Below, piece after piece: positions 24,741 to 35,953 of a DNA stretch of 64,000 bases. Each line of letters begins with the position of its first letter. Position 1 is the first letter of the stretch. The stretch is taken from NCBI GenBank assembly GCA_030549775.1, contig CM060171.1, positions 58,772,360 through 58,836,359 of the forward strand, given 5' to 3'. This DNA is from Tamarix chinensis. Its lineage: Eukaryota; Streptophyta; Magnoliopsida; Caryophyllales; Tamaricaceae. Made by a program: the position numbers and the translations under genes. A model generated the notes under the pieces. That model worked only from the letters and a program-made list of their open reading frames with translations. It was not told where the DNA came from and searched no databases.

Positions 24741-27210
24741 TTTCAAATTGTGAGTTTAGTAGTTGTCTTAGTTCCCTACCTTGATATTTGGGATTTATTT
24801 GATTGGTAATATATGGATAATGTGTGCATCGTGATGATGTGAAGTGACTTTGTATGACCGACTACTAAGCATGTGTAATACCTCACTTTTAGAAAACTAA
24901 ATTATAAAATGATAATTATGTGAAATTAGTTATGATAGTTGTTTTAGAAGGTTTTGTACTAATTATGTTATTAATATGTTTATTATTATTATTATTATGA
25001 CATAATAGAAATAAATTTAATTAGGATACAATTCATGCTATTATTATTATGACATATTAGAAAAATAAATTATGATAGAATTTAGGTTTTTAAATTCATG
25101 CTAGTTTAGACCCTAACTAATATCGGGTAACCCTACTCCCTATAATCAGATGTTTTTACCCCGATTAATCTTTAAAAATTATTACCCCTATCCTATACTA
25201 GATGCTAACCATATTTCTACTCCCTTGTTTTGCTCAATAATACCCTTCACACCATACCCCTACACCATGCTTCCCTCTCCTCCATATTTTCCTCCCCATG
25301 TTTTGCTCTATTTTACCCTTCACACCATACCTCCCTCTCCTCCATGTTTTTCTCTATTCCCCCCTTCATGATACCTTCCCATATAAACCCTCCCTCCCCT
25401 CATTTGTTTTTTGTGTCATGCATCAACCCCAAGTGAAGCATGTGTTCTTCTCTTTCCTTCTAAGCCCTCCTCAAGCTAGAGAAAATCCCCATTAATCGCC
25501 ACCATCACCTGTGGGTTTTCACCATTTTTCTCCACAACGCACACCACCACCAATCACATTCCCCTAGCTCTATCCACTTACACCTCTTCCTCACCTCCAC
25601 CTTCCATAAATCTTGTTGAAACAACCATCACACCATCATCCATTCCCTATATTCCACCCCTTTTTAGATTCGGCTAAAAGTGCCACACATCACACCTCAC
25701 CAATAGCAATTTTCACCAAATCACCTCCTTACTTGGCCATTTGTGTAATACCCCGTATTTTTAAAACCTAATTTTATTAAGCTTAATGATTTTATTAGCG
25801 TAATTTGATGTAAAAAAATAATTATTATTTTGATTTTGATTTGTTTTATGGATTTATCGACGATTTTGAATTTATAGTTTAATTTAAGTAATCGTTGTCG
25901 TTGTGAACCATTTTAGACAAATTCGTTCGCGACTATGATTTTATTATACTCTTTTAATTTTGATTTTCGGTTAAAAATATGTATGCCCGTTCTTTCTCGT
26001 ATTTTGATTTTTAATATTTTAGATTCATTTTCGATAATAACTTCGTCGTGTGATTATGACCTTATTTTTGGAGTTATATTTCGTTAACTAAATATATTAT
26101 TTAAATTATAGAATTTCTGTTTAAATAGTTAAATTTATTTTAATGATTTTATCCGTAGAAAATATTTCCGACTTTAAATTTATTCGTTTTCGGTAATCGT
26201 TAATATTTTCGGAAAGTTTAAATTAAAAAGATTTTCGGAGTTTATTTATGAAATTCTTTCTGGAATTAATTCTCTTTCGTTTTGTGCTTTTTGGTTTACG
26301 GAAAACCGATTTCGAAAATTATTTAAATTAGTCTTGGTTTATTCGAATTTGACTTAAATATTTTAGTATATGTTTTTTAAATAATTTTTCGGGGTCTTCT
26401 AATGTATTTTCGTAAATAATATAAATTTTTATGTTCGTTGGTTAATTCTTTCGAAAAATGTTTCTGAAATTCTGTATATAGTTCTTTTATTAATTTTAAG
26501 CCTTCGGATCGTTTCGAAATGAAATTTCGTTAAATAAAATTTAGATAAAATCTTCCGATAAAAACTTTAAATATATAGTATTTTATTTTTACTTGTATTA
26601 AAAAAAAAACAGTCGGGACCCGGATTCCCCTCTCTCCCTTTTCTCTCTTCTCTCCCTTCTCCTCTATTTTTCCCGTGACTCCCTGTTCCCCGACTCCCTC
26701 TCCCGCAACCCTAACCCTAGCCGACCTCCCTCGCCTCTCTCCTTCTCCCCAGCCCCTCCCTCCTTCGCCTGCCGAGCTCCGACTGCCACCGACCCGCGAG
26801 CAGCGCAGCAACCCACCGAAGTAGCAGCAGCGGCATCGGTCGAACCAGCAGTAGCAGCGGCAGTACAGCAGCAGCGCGTAGGTCGTGCCGCCGCCGCCGG
26901 TCGCCGTCGATGCCTGCTGACCACCAGCGAGCCACCCCCGACCCCCGACGACACCTCCCCAGCCTTCCCTTGCCCCGTTTTATCGATTTTTGTTTGGTAT
27001 AATTTCCGAAAAACCCTAACCCTTATTTTGATTAATTGGGTATGACTTAGCTTGTGATAAGCTAAATTAATTGTTTGATAATGTATATATGTACTGTAAG
27101 AATGATTTGGATAGGTTAATTGTGTGGTTGTGTTGGAATTTTGGGAAAATTGGATTTTTAGTCGGGTTATGCCCGAATTTTTTGGATCCGTCCGTTTTTG
27201 TGATTTTGAA

Positions 27211-28260
27211 CAAATTGATTATATAATATGTTTTAAAATGTATCCAATTTCATTTTGGGACCTTCAATTTAATAAATTTATGCAGGTTTTATCGGAATTT
27301 GATTCCTAGGTCAAATTTTGGGTGTAATGAAATTGGGTCGTATAATTGAGCCGTCCCGCTCAATTGATTTTATAATATCGTTTAAAATGTATTTTATTTT
27401 ATATTGGAAGTGTCGATTTGGGAAAATTGTGTGTAATCGATCGGAATTGGATTTTTAGGTCAAAACTCTCGCGGGTTTAAATTGGTTTGGGTAATCGGGT
27501 TATTTTATTCAATTGACTATATAAATTATATTATAATATGTTTAATTACATTTTCAAACCGTCAATTGATATGTTTTGGCAAGGATTGATCGGATTTGCG
27601 TTCCGGGCTCAAAAACCCTAATTGGGCTAAATTGTGTATTTCTTTTACTAGTTTTGAGCAATTGATTATTTGATATGTTATAAAATGTGTTTAATTGCAT
27701 TTCTAAACATTCAATTTGATTAGATTTATAGAATTTTAACGAATTGTATTTTCGGGCCTAAAACCCTAAATTTCAAGTGAGATTATGAAATCGATTACTT
27801 GTATTGTTGTTTTTTCTAAAATTGAATGTATAGAAATGGTTGAAATGGTATTAATTGCCTTCTAATACCTTAATTTGAATTAATTAAATTGAATTACCTG
27901 AGTTTGTGTCGTGGGCTTTAAAACCCTAATTTTGAAGATTGATTATCAGGAATTGATTAATCGGAAGATTGTTTTGTTGAAATTGATTATCTAGATTTAT
28001 CTAAAATTAGTTTAATTGTGTTTTAAAACTATCAATTTGAGGTAATCTAAGTGATTTGGCTAATTCGTAGTTTAGGCATTAAAAACCCTAATCTTCAGGG
28101 ATGATTTTATAAAATTGATTTTGCTATGCGTCTTTTATCTAATCGATTTCTATCTTTGGGTTTTAAATCATTTAAATTATGTTTTAACTTAATCGGTTTG
28201 AATTTGGTGTTATGTAAATGGTTGAGTTACCTATTTAGTTATAAAACCTAATAAATAAGT
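27211..28260. repeat. Tandem array of about 149-bp units inside Ld
   Basis: Units open with a (C)AATTGATTATATAAT-like phrase at 27,211, 27,361, 27,510, 27,659, about 27,792, about 27,979 and about 28,111. Each continues with T(A/T)AAAATGT-like, CATTT..AACCTTCAATTTG-like and ..AAAACCCTAAT-like phrases. The first four spacings are 150, 149 and 149 bp; the later ones vary. Confidence 0.75.
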
Positions 28261-29880
28261 TATTTTTAATAAATTAACTTATGATCGATTATTCTTTCTC
28301 GGGCTTTCCAAATTAAGTTGAAATGTCCCAAGCGATATTGTATTAATCCGTTTTGATTTAGTTTTAACCTTAAATCTTAATAAAGCTATGCTTTTAAGTT
28401 CTAAGTTTTGGGCACGTTTTTAAGAAAGATCATTTGTGTTGTTGTTGTGTTTATTTAATTAGAATATGTGAATTATTGATTGATAGAATAGTTTCTAAAT
28501 TATTTTCGATTTCTATCGGATCTAGGAAAGCTTTCTAGTGGATCCACGAGCTAGTGATCTCTCTCCCTCTTATCTCGCTTAGCTAGCTTCGGATCCAGGT
28601 AAGTCTCTACTTACCTCTACTTATGGGTATTTAGTAAGGACGAAACTATGGCCTTGTGCTATGTGTGATGTAATGTGTGGGTGAATGATGAGCATGCCAT
28701 GTTGATGTGCATTATGCGTGTGTTATGAATAACTTGTTTCGTGTAGCGCAGGGTGTATCATGAGGTATGTTGTGTGTGCCTTATATTATACGTGTATGAC
28801 ATGTTCCATGTTTGATGTTGATGTTGATGAGGTGACTTGTTATGGCCCTCTAGGACATGCACGCTAGGGTTTGGGGTAGCATGAAATGATAATAAAAGAA
28901 CCACGGGGAAGTGGACGTTTGGGAAGTTGCATGGGGAAACTAGACCTTGCATGGGCATGACCCTTACATATGAAAGTTGATTTGGGTTGTAAGTAAGAGC
29001 TTGGGAGAATCTTGGAATGATTGGAGAGTTATTATGAAAAATAGTACGTAAGTTAATGCATAAGAGACCTTATTAGGGTTTTGTGTGTAAGTGGGTGTTG
29101 GAGAGGCTGCATGGAGTGTTTAAATTGTGCATGGGAATGAATCTTACGTGAGGAAAGTTGATTTAAGAAGTAAATAAGATAATGTCAAAGTTACGGGTCC
29201 ATTGGAGACTTGGGTGCAAAATTTCACGTGGGTCGATGTAAGGGTATCTAAGGGACCCAATTAGGGTTTTGGGAGGAAATAAGCAATTTGGAGGGTATAA
29301 GGGTAAAAATGATCAAGGAGGTATGGACTATGGGGTTGAGAGTGAGAACTCACTTATATAGAGGGGTGAGTGAGGGTTTCTAAATGAGAGAAGAGATTTT
29401 GGGGTGAAGGAGGGGAGCTTACTTGAGGAGGAAGTAAAGTGCTAGGGTTTGGTGTGGCCAACTAGGGTTTGGCGGTCACATGCGGAGTTGGGGAATAAAG
29501 GGATATATTTTGGGAATTTCTTAGTAGAGACGGGATGCGAGACAAGGAACAAAGTAAAGTTAGGATGAGTAAGAAAGAGTTGGGCCATATAGGCCCAAAT
29601 TAGGGTTTTCCAAGGAGGAGCCCTAGAGGGGTGAGGACATGCAGAATCGATATCGTTGTGTTAGGGTTAGCCCACATTCTCAGGAGAGTGTGCCCTTACT
29701 ACGTTTCCTTATGTATAAGAGTAAGAGGGGATGGACAGCGGGCGTGAGAAGGGGAGAACAGTCTCAAGATATGGGACAAGCCTCCTCGAAGGGAAGAAGT
29801 AGAGAGTAGTAGACATGCATGTCAAGGGTGGAACCTTATTTAATAATACATGAATAAGACATTAACTACTTAAAGAGTAA

Positions 29881-30500
29881 GATTGTTGAGCCGGGCCCAG
29901 ACCGATCCACCGGCATAATAGTGGCCAGGTGCCGGGGTGCCCTGGAGACCGATCCACCGGCGTATAATAGTGGTTAGGCGCGTTCTGCCCTATAAGTGAC
30001 CGATCCACCGGCTATAATAGTGGGGGATCCCGAGCTCAACAAACCAAACAGTATGTTGTAATTAAATCATGGGAAAGATACTATATACTTACAGTGGAAC
30101 ACCATGAGAGTCGGGGCCAGACCGATCCACCGGCATAATAGTAGCCAGGAGTGTTGTGCCCTGGAGACCGATCCACCGGCATATAATAGTGGTTAGGTGC
30201 GTTCTGCCCTATAAGTGACCGATCCACCGGCTATAATAGTGGGGTTCCCGTACTCGCATGGATTAACAAAGATTATGGTGTGAAATGACTTATAAACAAA
30301 TAATGGAAAGATACGTTATAATCACAGTGAAACACCATGAGAGTTGGGACAAGACCGATCCACCGGCATAATAGTGGCCAGGAGCGTTCTGCCCTGGAGA
30401 CCGATCCACCGGCATATAATAGTGGTTAGGTGCGTTCTGCCCTATAAGTGATCGATCCACCGGCTATAATAGTGGGGTTCCCGCCCTCTCATGGATTCAT
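29881..30500. repeat. Higher-order array of CCACCGG..AATAGTGG hairpin modules in Ld
   Basis: Three blocks start at about 29,901, 30,121 and 30,354. Each holds three sub-units built on ACCGATCCACCGGC, then (A)TATAATAGTGG. The three sub-units differ consistently in their tails: GCCAGG, then GTTAGG, then GGGGTTCCC. Each sub-unit can pair CCAC with GTGG over a short AT-rich loop. Blocks are separated by about 220-233 bp, with a conserved ACACCATGAGAGT.GGG lead before blocks 2 and 3. Confidence 0.9.
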
Positions 30501-33500
30501 AACGATTATGACGTGAATCTACTATACTTACCAGAGATCTAAAGAATGAGTCTACCCGGACCATAACCGGCTTTTATTATCTGTATTACCCCATGCTGCT
30601 TATGTGCATAATGAGTTACTTTACATTTTGGTCATAACACCCTTATATGTTTCAATATGATGTTACACATGTTTCATATGTTACTATATGGGTATGGTAG
30701 GACTTGTGATGTGGGTTTGAGTATGCGTAATAATGTATCAACGTTTTGTATCATGATTTAATACGCACTTGATGTATAGTTACGTCTCTCCCATAAAATA
30801 GGGTAGTGGAACTTACTCAGTATTGGACCCGTACCGATACTACCTTGGTTGAATGGGTCATGTGATGATCCACCGATGGTGGGGAGCAGCCCTCTTGTGC
30901 AGGTTTAAGATCAGATACTGTTTGGGGGTGGAAGGTCTGACGCGAGTGAGTAGGCAATCCGGATATTGATCCTTCGAGATTCGTTTTTGTTTAGCTGTAT
31001 TTTGGTATTACATTCCTGTTTTGAGAAACATATTCTAGGGTTGTAATCCTAAATTGTATTCTAACTTCTGTTTGACTCACCTCTTGTTAAGGATTTATTT
31101 TAAATGTTGTCTTGCGTTTTGATACTTTGTACTAAAGGTTGATCGGATATAGCCTTAGCACTTAGTACTGGAACGGTAGGAGTGAACCGGTCTGGTACTA
31201 AGTGTGGCGGTAATACCCCCAGTTTACGGTTTTAATTCTTTCGCTTCCACTAAAACCCTTGTCTTAAACGAAATTTTTCAGTAGTAAATTTGGGGGTGTT
31301 ACAATTTGCACCAATCCTCTACCCCTTGCTGCATCTACAACCACCGATCCCCTTGCCTTAGCTTAGACCTTCTTCACCGCCACTCACCCCCTCCCAACAA
31401 CACATATTTTCATTGATCCCCTTCACTCTTTGGCCCTTTTTGCCAAAGCTTTTCTCCCTTTCCCTTTGATCCTCCACTATTGCTCACCTCCTCATGTGTA
31501 TTGCTCCATGCTTCATTATTACCTTGAGTGCTTCCCTTTTGGTTATTTTCTATCCCTCTCCACTGTTCGATTTTAAGTAATTCATAGTTATTGATGTATT
31601 ATATTATACGCTAATATATGTGTGTGTTGATGTAAGGGTTTTGAATAGGCTAAGTGGAGACTAAGATTGGGTGAATCTTCCTTTATTATTTGCTCTGATA
31701 AGAGGTAAACCTTAACCTTCAATAAAAATATGAAATCATGTGGCAACACGTGTTAGGGTATGATTTATACATGAGTTTTGAAAGGTTATATGTATGTGTT
31801 ATACATCAAAGTTTTACAATATATATTTAAGTGTGATGAATAGGCGTGAAACATGAAAATACTATATTTAATAATTAGCATGCATTCGACATATCATATA
31901 AACAAGTGTAATTTGTTGAATGATTAACATATGTATGTCTTGGGTTTTGATATAATTTATAACCTTACTAATTTATGATGTAATTTCCATGATAAGTATT
32001 TCATGAATGTCATTACATGGGAGCTAGGGTTGATATTATAAAATCATGCACAGATGGTTACGGTTAGAATACAATAATTACTATTTGCATGATTTAGGGT
32101 TAGGAATGACTCCTCACATTCACTAGGATGTTAATTGCCATATTAAATGCCATAAATATGTACGTATGTATTGAATGTAATATATGACACATATAAATGC
32201 ATGATTAGGGTTTTTAGACATAACTTACTAAATGCATGAAGAATGGAAAATATAGTTAATTACTAAATCGTAAAGTTTACCTATGTGTTGAATTTTTATG
32301 AATTATTATCTTTTAGCCTTTTCATGGTAAATCGCTCGTAATAATGATATTTGGTTTAGAATTAGGATAAAATGATGTAATTATGGTTTTGGAGGCATTT
32401 TGGTCATTTTTGACATAATGCATCTTTGTGAACAATTGGATATAGGACCGCCTTAGACTTTTGATAGGTTGACCTTAGTGTTGACTTTGACTTTGACATA
32501 GACCAATGACCTTAGGGTTTATGTTAATGATTGAAAATAAAGGAAAAATGGATAATCATGGAAATTGGAATAATTTTGCAATATGTGTGAAATATGTGAT
32601 CACCTTATAAATATACTAATACTTACAGTAGAAGACCTCAAGTTCAGGAATGGTTGCTCTCTAGGAGTAGCTACCTAGAGATGAGGTAGGAGCCCTTAAT
32701 TTATTTGGTTTACTAGTGTGTTGTTGTGCCCCAATAATGCTATAGTCTACTCTATAGTTGACTTAAAAGGCCTATAGGGGTATTGATACTTAAGGATTAA
32801 GTGTCTTAGGTGAGAAGAGTACTATATTGTATTTATGTACTAGTATGACGAGAGTATTGTTATGCCTCTGGGTTGGATGGTTGGAGGGTACAGTGTTACC
32901 TCATGTGCCAGTATGATTGGTGTATTATTATGTCTTTAGGTTATTACTGTATCCTCCTCGAGTAATTAAAATTGAAAATAATTATTGTGTGAAATTATTA
33001 TTATGTTATTCTATATTTACTATTTTGGTAGTTATTGTTGTGTGCTACATGTGTTTGGTATGTGGTTTGTTAGTTTCCTTCACACCTTACCTTGGTATCC
33101 GGAATTGACATGGGTAGTTGTTTCGATAGTTACCTTAGCATGCTACCTTGGTATATGAGTTTCTTTTAAATAGGTTGTGGTTATTTTATGATTTCATGAT
33201 TTCGCTAATGTATCTATACTATATTTTTACATATTGTGGCCTTATATGTTAGTGTTATGTGATGACTTACTCAATATTATAGTACTGATGGGTTTCATTC
33301 TCAGTCCTCTACCTATTCAATGGATAGTGTTTACCTTACAAGAATATTTTGAGGGCTCAGCTTGATGACTTCTGGTAGAGAGTTAAGAGTTAGGACTATC
33401 CGGTGTTCGCCCTAGCATCTTTTGATCCAGATATTCCTCAAACTGCTATGTCCCTTACTATTTCTCCTTTAGTCATATTAAAATGGATTTGCCTGATCCT

Positions 33501-34328
33501 TTTATATTTATTAGACAATTTAATTTATAATAAAATCTCTATTTTGTTTTTACAGTGTACATGTTATTTATGTATACTAACATATTAGCCTTAACATGTA
33601 GTATAAAAATGGTAGAGTGTTATACTTATACTAAGTGTGGTGGTAACACATGTTATTATTATTATTTTTTTGTAATTAATGCTTTTACAAAATAAAATTT
33701 TTAAGTGGTAAATTCTAGGATGTTACAACATGAGACTGTGATGTTATATACGTCAACCTATGATTATTACATATTATTATGGCTTGTGCTTTTTGTTTTT
33801 TCATGATTTTTGGATTATTGTGTGATTATGTGTAATGTGGGCATGCTACCTCTTGTGAGGTATTTTAATTTGCTTAGTACAAGAAATTCATACTAATACT
33901 ACTTTTCTAAATGGCTATGTGAAGGGCATTGAGTGGTTTGAGGCATATAACAAAGGCAAGGATAAGTGAAGCTCTTGGAAAGAGGTTTCATTCTCAGAAT
34001 GGGATTTCGGTCTAAGAGTTAGGGAAAACCGATATTGAAACTTTGGGTACATGTTGTGATGTAAATGGTTTTCCTTCAGACTCTTATGTCCCTTGGTGCA
34101 TTTTGATTTTCATTGGTGTACGAAGTATATTATCCGTAACTTATCTTTATGTATTACCTCTAATTTCCATGTATTTATTTTGGTAGTGTTTTAGTTGAAC
34201 CTTAGTAATTGGCATAAGAAAGGTGAGAGAACTGGATTTATGCTAAGTGTAATAGTAACACCTATTAATTTGGTAACTAATGCTTTTGGAAAATAAAATT
34301 TTAAAGTAGTAAAATTAGGGGCATTACA

Positions 34329-35800
34329 AGTGCCTTGACTATTACACCAACAATTTTTGATGAGATTAGAGAGGAAACACCTAAGGTTGTTAAGCTTGAG
34401 AGGATTTGATAGAAGATCTAGGATGGTTGAGTTGAGAAGTTTTAGATTCACGAGGATGGTAGTATTTTCTACAAGGGTCGCTAGTGTGTACCTTAGAGTT
34501 GCATTGATATGAAATGCCAGGTTTTAGAGGAGGTTCAATATGTTCTATACTCTATGTACCTAGGAGGGGATAAGTTATATAAGGACCAAAGATAGATCTA
34601 ATAGTGGCCTCACATGAAGTGAGAGGTAGTAGAGCTTTTGTCGAGATGTCTAACCTATTAGAAGGTCAAGATTGAGCATTGGAGGCTTGTAGGGTTAGTC
34701 CAGCCTTTAGATGTTCTGAGTGGAAGTGAGACTCCATCTCAATGGATTTTGTGAGTGGACGATTGAGAACTAGCAATAGGTGCAATATGATTTGGGTTAT
34801 CATCAACAGACTGATAAAGTCAATAGTGTTTGTGTCGATGAACTTAACTTGGAGTATAGATCAGCTAGTCGATGCTTATATGAGGTTTGTGGTGAGTAGG
34901 CATGATACACATACCGACATAGTCTTCGATCACTATTTGAGGTTCCTTTCACACTTTTGGGGGAAGTTATAGGAGGCTACGGATATAATATTGAGGATGA
35001 GTACCGTCTTCTACCCAAATATGGATGGTCAGACTGAGAGGACGATTTAGACACTCAAGGATATGATATAAGCTGGCATTTTGAAATTTTGGGGCAGTTA
35101 GGAGGAGCATATACATTTAGTTGATTTCTCGTATAACAATAGTTATCACGCTAGCATATGGATGTCACCCTTTGAGGCACTATATGGATGCAAGTGCCGA
35201 ACGCCCTTATGTTTGAGCAACATTAGCAAGACAGTTGTACTTGGACTAGAGATAATTAGGGAGACAACTTAGTATGTTTAGTTGATCAAGAATAGGATGA
35301 GAGCACCTCAGAGACACCATAAGAGATATGCAGACTATAGGTGCCATAGTGATGGATTTGATTCAAGGATAGAGTTCTATTGAGGATTTTACCCATTAAA
35401 GGGGTGCAAATATTTGGTTAAAAGGTTAAGCTAAGCCCGAGATACATTGATATGTACAAGATTCTTGATAGGGTTGGCAAGTTTGCTTATCACCTAACAC
35501 TTCCACCATATTTAGCTCAGGTTCATAAAATCTTCCATATATCTCAGTTGAGGAAGTACATCCCAAACTCGCCCCATGTGATCACACCTGATGAGATATA
35601 GCCCAATAATCCCTTGTCTTATAAGGAATCGCCTTTGTGGATTCTCAATACCAAAGTGTGCTAGAACTGAACAAGCTCAGTCCCACTTGTAAAGATTCTC
35701 TAGAGCTGCCATGGAGCAAAGGAGACGACCTGGGAGATTGAGAAGGATATGCCCATGTTTCTTCCTGAGCTTTTAGCATAGGTGTGTTAGACTTTGGGTT
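34329..35800 (+). pseudogene. E1 integrase remnant
   Basis: The region resumes E1 pol after the LTR nest, with stops throughout. In order: ALTITPTIFDEI (about 34,332), a decayed HHCC zinc region (about 34,480-34,680; histidines and one cysteine replaced, for example CLTY for CLTC), the catalytic core (MDFVSG at 34,742, FDHYLRFLSHFW at about 34,930, DGQTERT at about 35,030, and NNSYHASIWMSPFEALYG at about 35,140-35,190), then the C-terminal part GKFAYHLTLPPYLAQVHKIFHISQL (split here only for description, about 35,475-35,550) and ATWEIEKDM near 35,725. The three catalytic acidic residues can still be seen, but no frame is continuous. About 110 residues that normally join RNase H to this point are absent. 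Confidence 0.85.
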
Positions 35801-35940
35801 TTTCTCTCTTAAAAGGGGGTAGTACCCAATAGTGTTGTATCAACTCTTATAGAGTTAACTATCGAGGTCATTTTCCTTAAATCCTTTTTCTCTCGTTCCC
35901 TAACCTTGACTTGTTGACTTTGGGTACAAAGTCTCTTTTA

Positions 35941-35953
35941 AGGGAGGTAGTGA
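35941..35953 (+). other. E1 polypurine tract
   Basis: AGGGAGGTAGTGA lies immediately before the 3' LTR start at 35,954, the expected place for plus-strand priming. It confirms plus orientation of E1. Confidence 0.7.

Larger units (their letters stand above)
25744..31303. mobile_element. Ld: giant (5.56 kb) solo LTR, innermost insertion
   Basis: It starts TGTAATACCCCGTATTTTT and ends GGGGGTGTTACA. The flanking five bases are ATTTG on both sides, a perfect TSD. No pol, primer-binding site or internal direct LTR pair was found, so it is best read as a solo LTR of a large-LTR gypsy family. It keeps many CpG sites (for example in 25,850-26,500 and 27,150-27,600) where the neighbouring older LTRs have few, and its TSD is intact; both suggest a recent insertion. 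Inside are a C/T and GC-rich block (26,600-26,970), an approximately 149-bp tandem array (27,211-28,260) and a three-by-three hairpin array (29,881-30,500). Confidence 0.85.
24874..33727. mobile_element. Lc: solo LTR (24,874-25,743 and 31,309-33,727) split by Ld
   Basis: It starts TGTAATACCTCACTTTTAG and ends AGGATGTTACA. Flanks are GCATG and ACATG, a TSD with one transition. Removing Ld and its duplication leaves about 3.29 kb. Its C/T-rich tract is cut by Ld: the pieces at 25,130-25,740 and 31,304-31,560 join into one proline/serine-rich pseudo-coding tract. No pol or second LTR is present. Confidence 0.83.
21891..34328. mobile_element. Lb: LTR (21,891-24,873 and about 33,733-34,328) split by Lc
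   Basis: The left end is TGTAATACCCCAAAAAATTT; the right end is GGGGCATTACA at 34,328. The middle is occupied by Lc with its own TSD. Removing Lc gives a unit of about 3.58 kb with a C/T-rich tract (22,150-23,440) and a minisatellite (24,080-24,740). The 600 bp at its right end are homologous to the end of Lc (TAAGTGT..GTAACAC.., GCTTTT..AAAATAAAATTTT). The outer flanks TCTAC and AGTGC do not match, so either this end really belongs to La or a deletion removed the true flank. Confidence 0.6.

Noticed and set aside
29881..30500. CRISPR-like array
   Set aside because: Repeats are adjacent, drift in length, have repeated rather than unique spacers, and lie in a plant LTR.
18972..34328. A single full-length retrotransposon with LTRs La and Lb
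   Set aside because: No pol, primer-binding site or polypurine tract lies between 18,972 and 34,328. The content is LTR-type sequence only.
34742..35230. Functional integrase
   Set aside because: The catalytic acidic residues survive but stops interrupt every frame and the zinc region has lost ligands.
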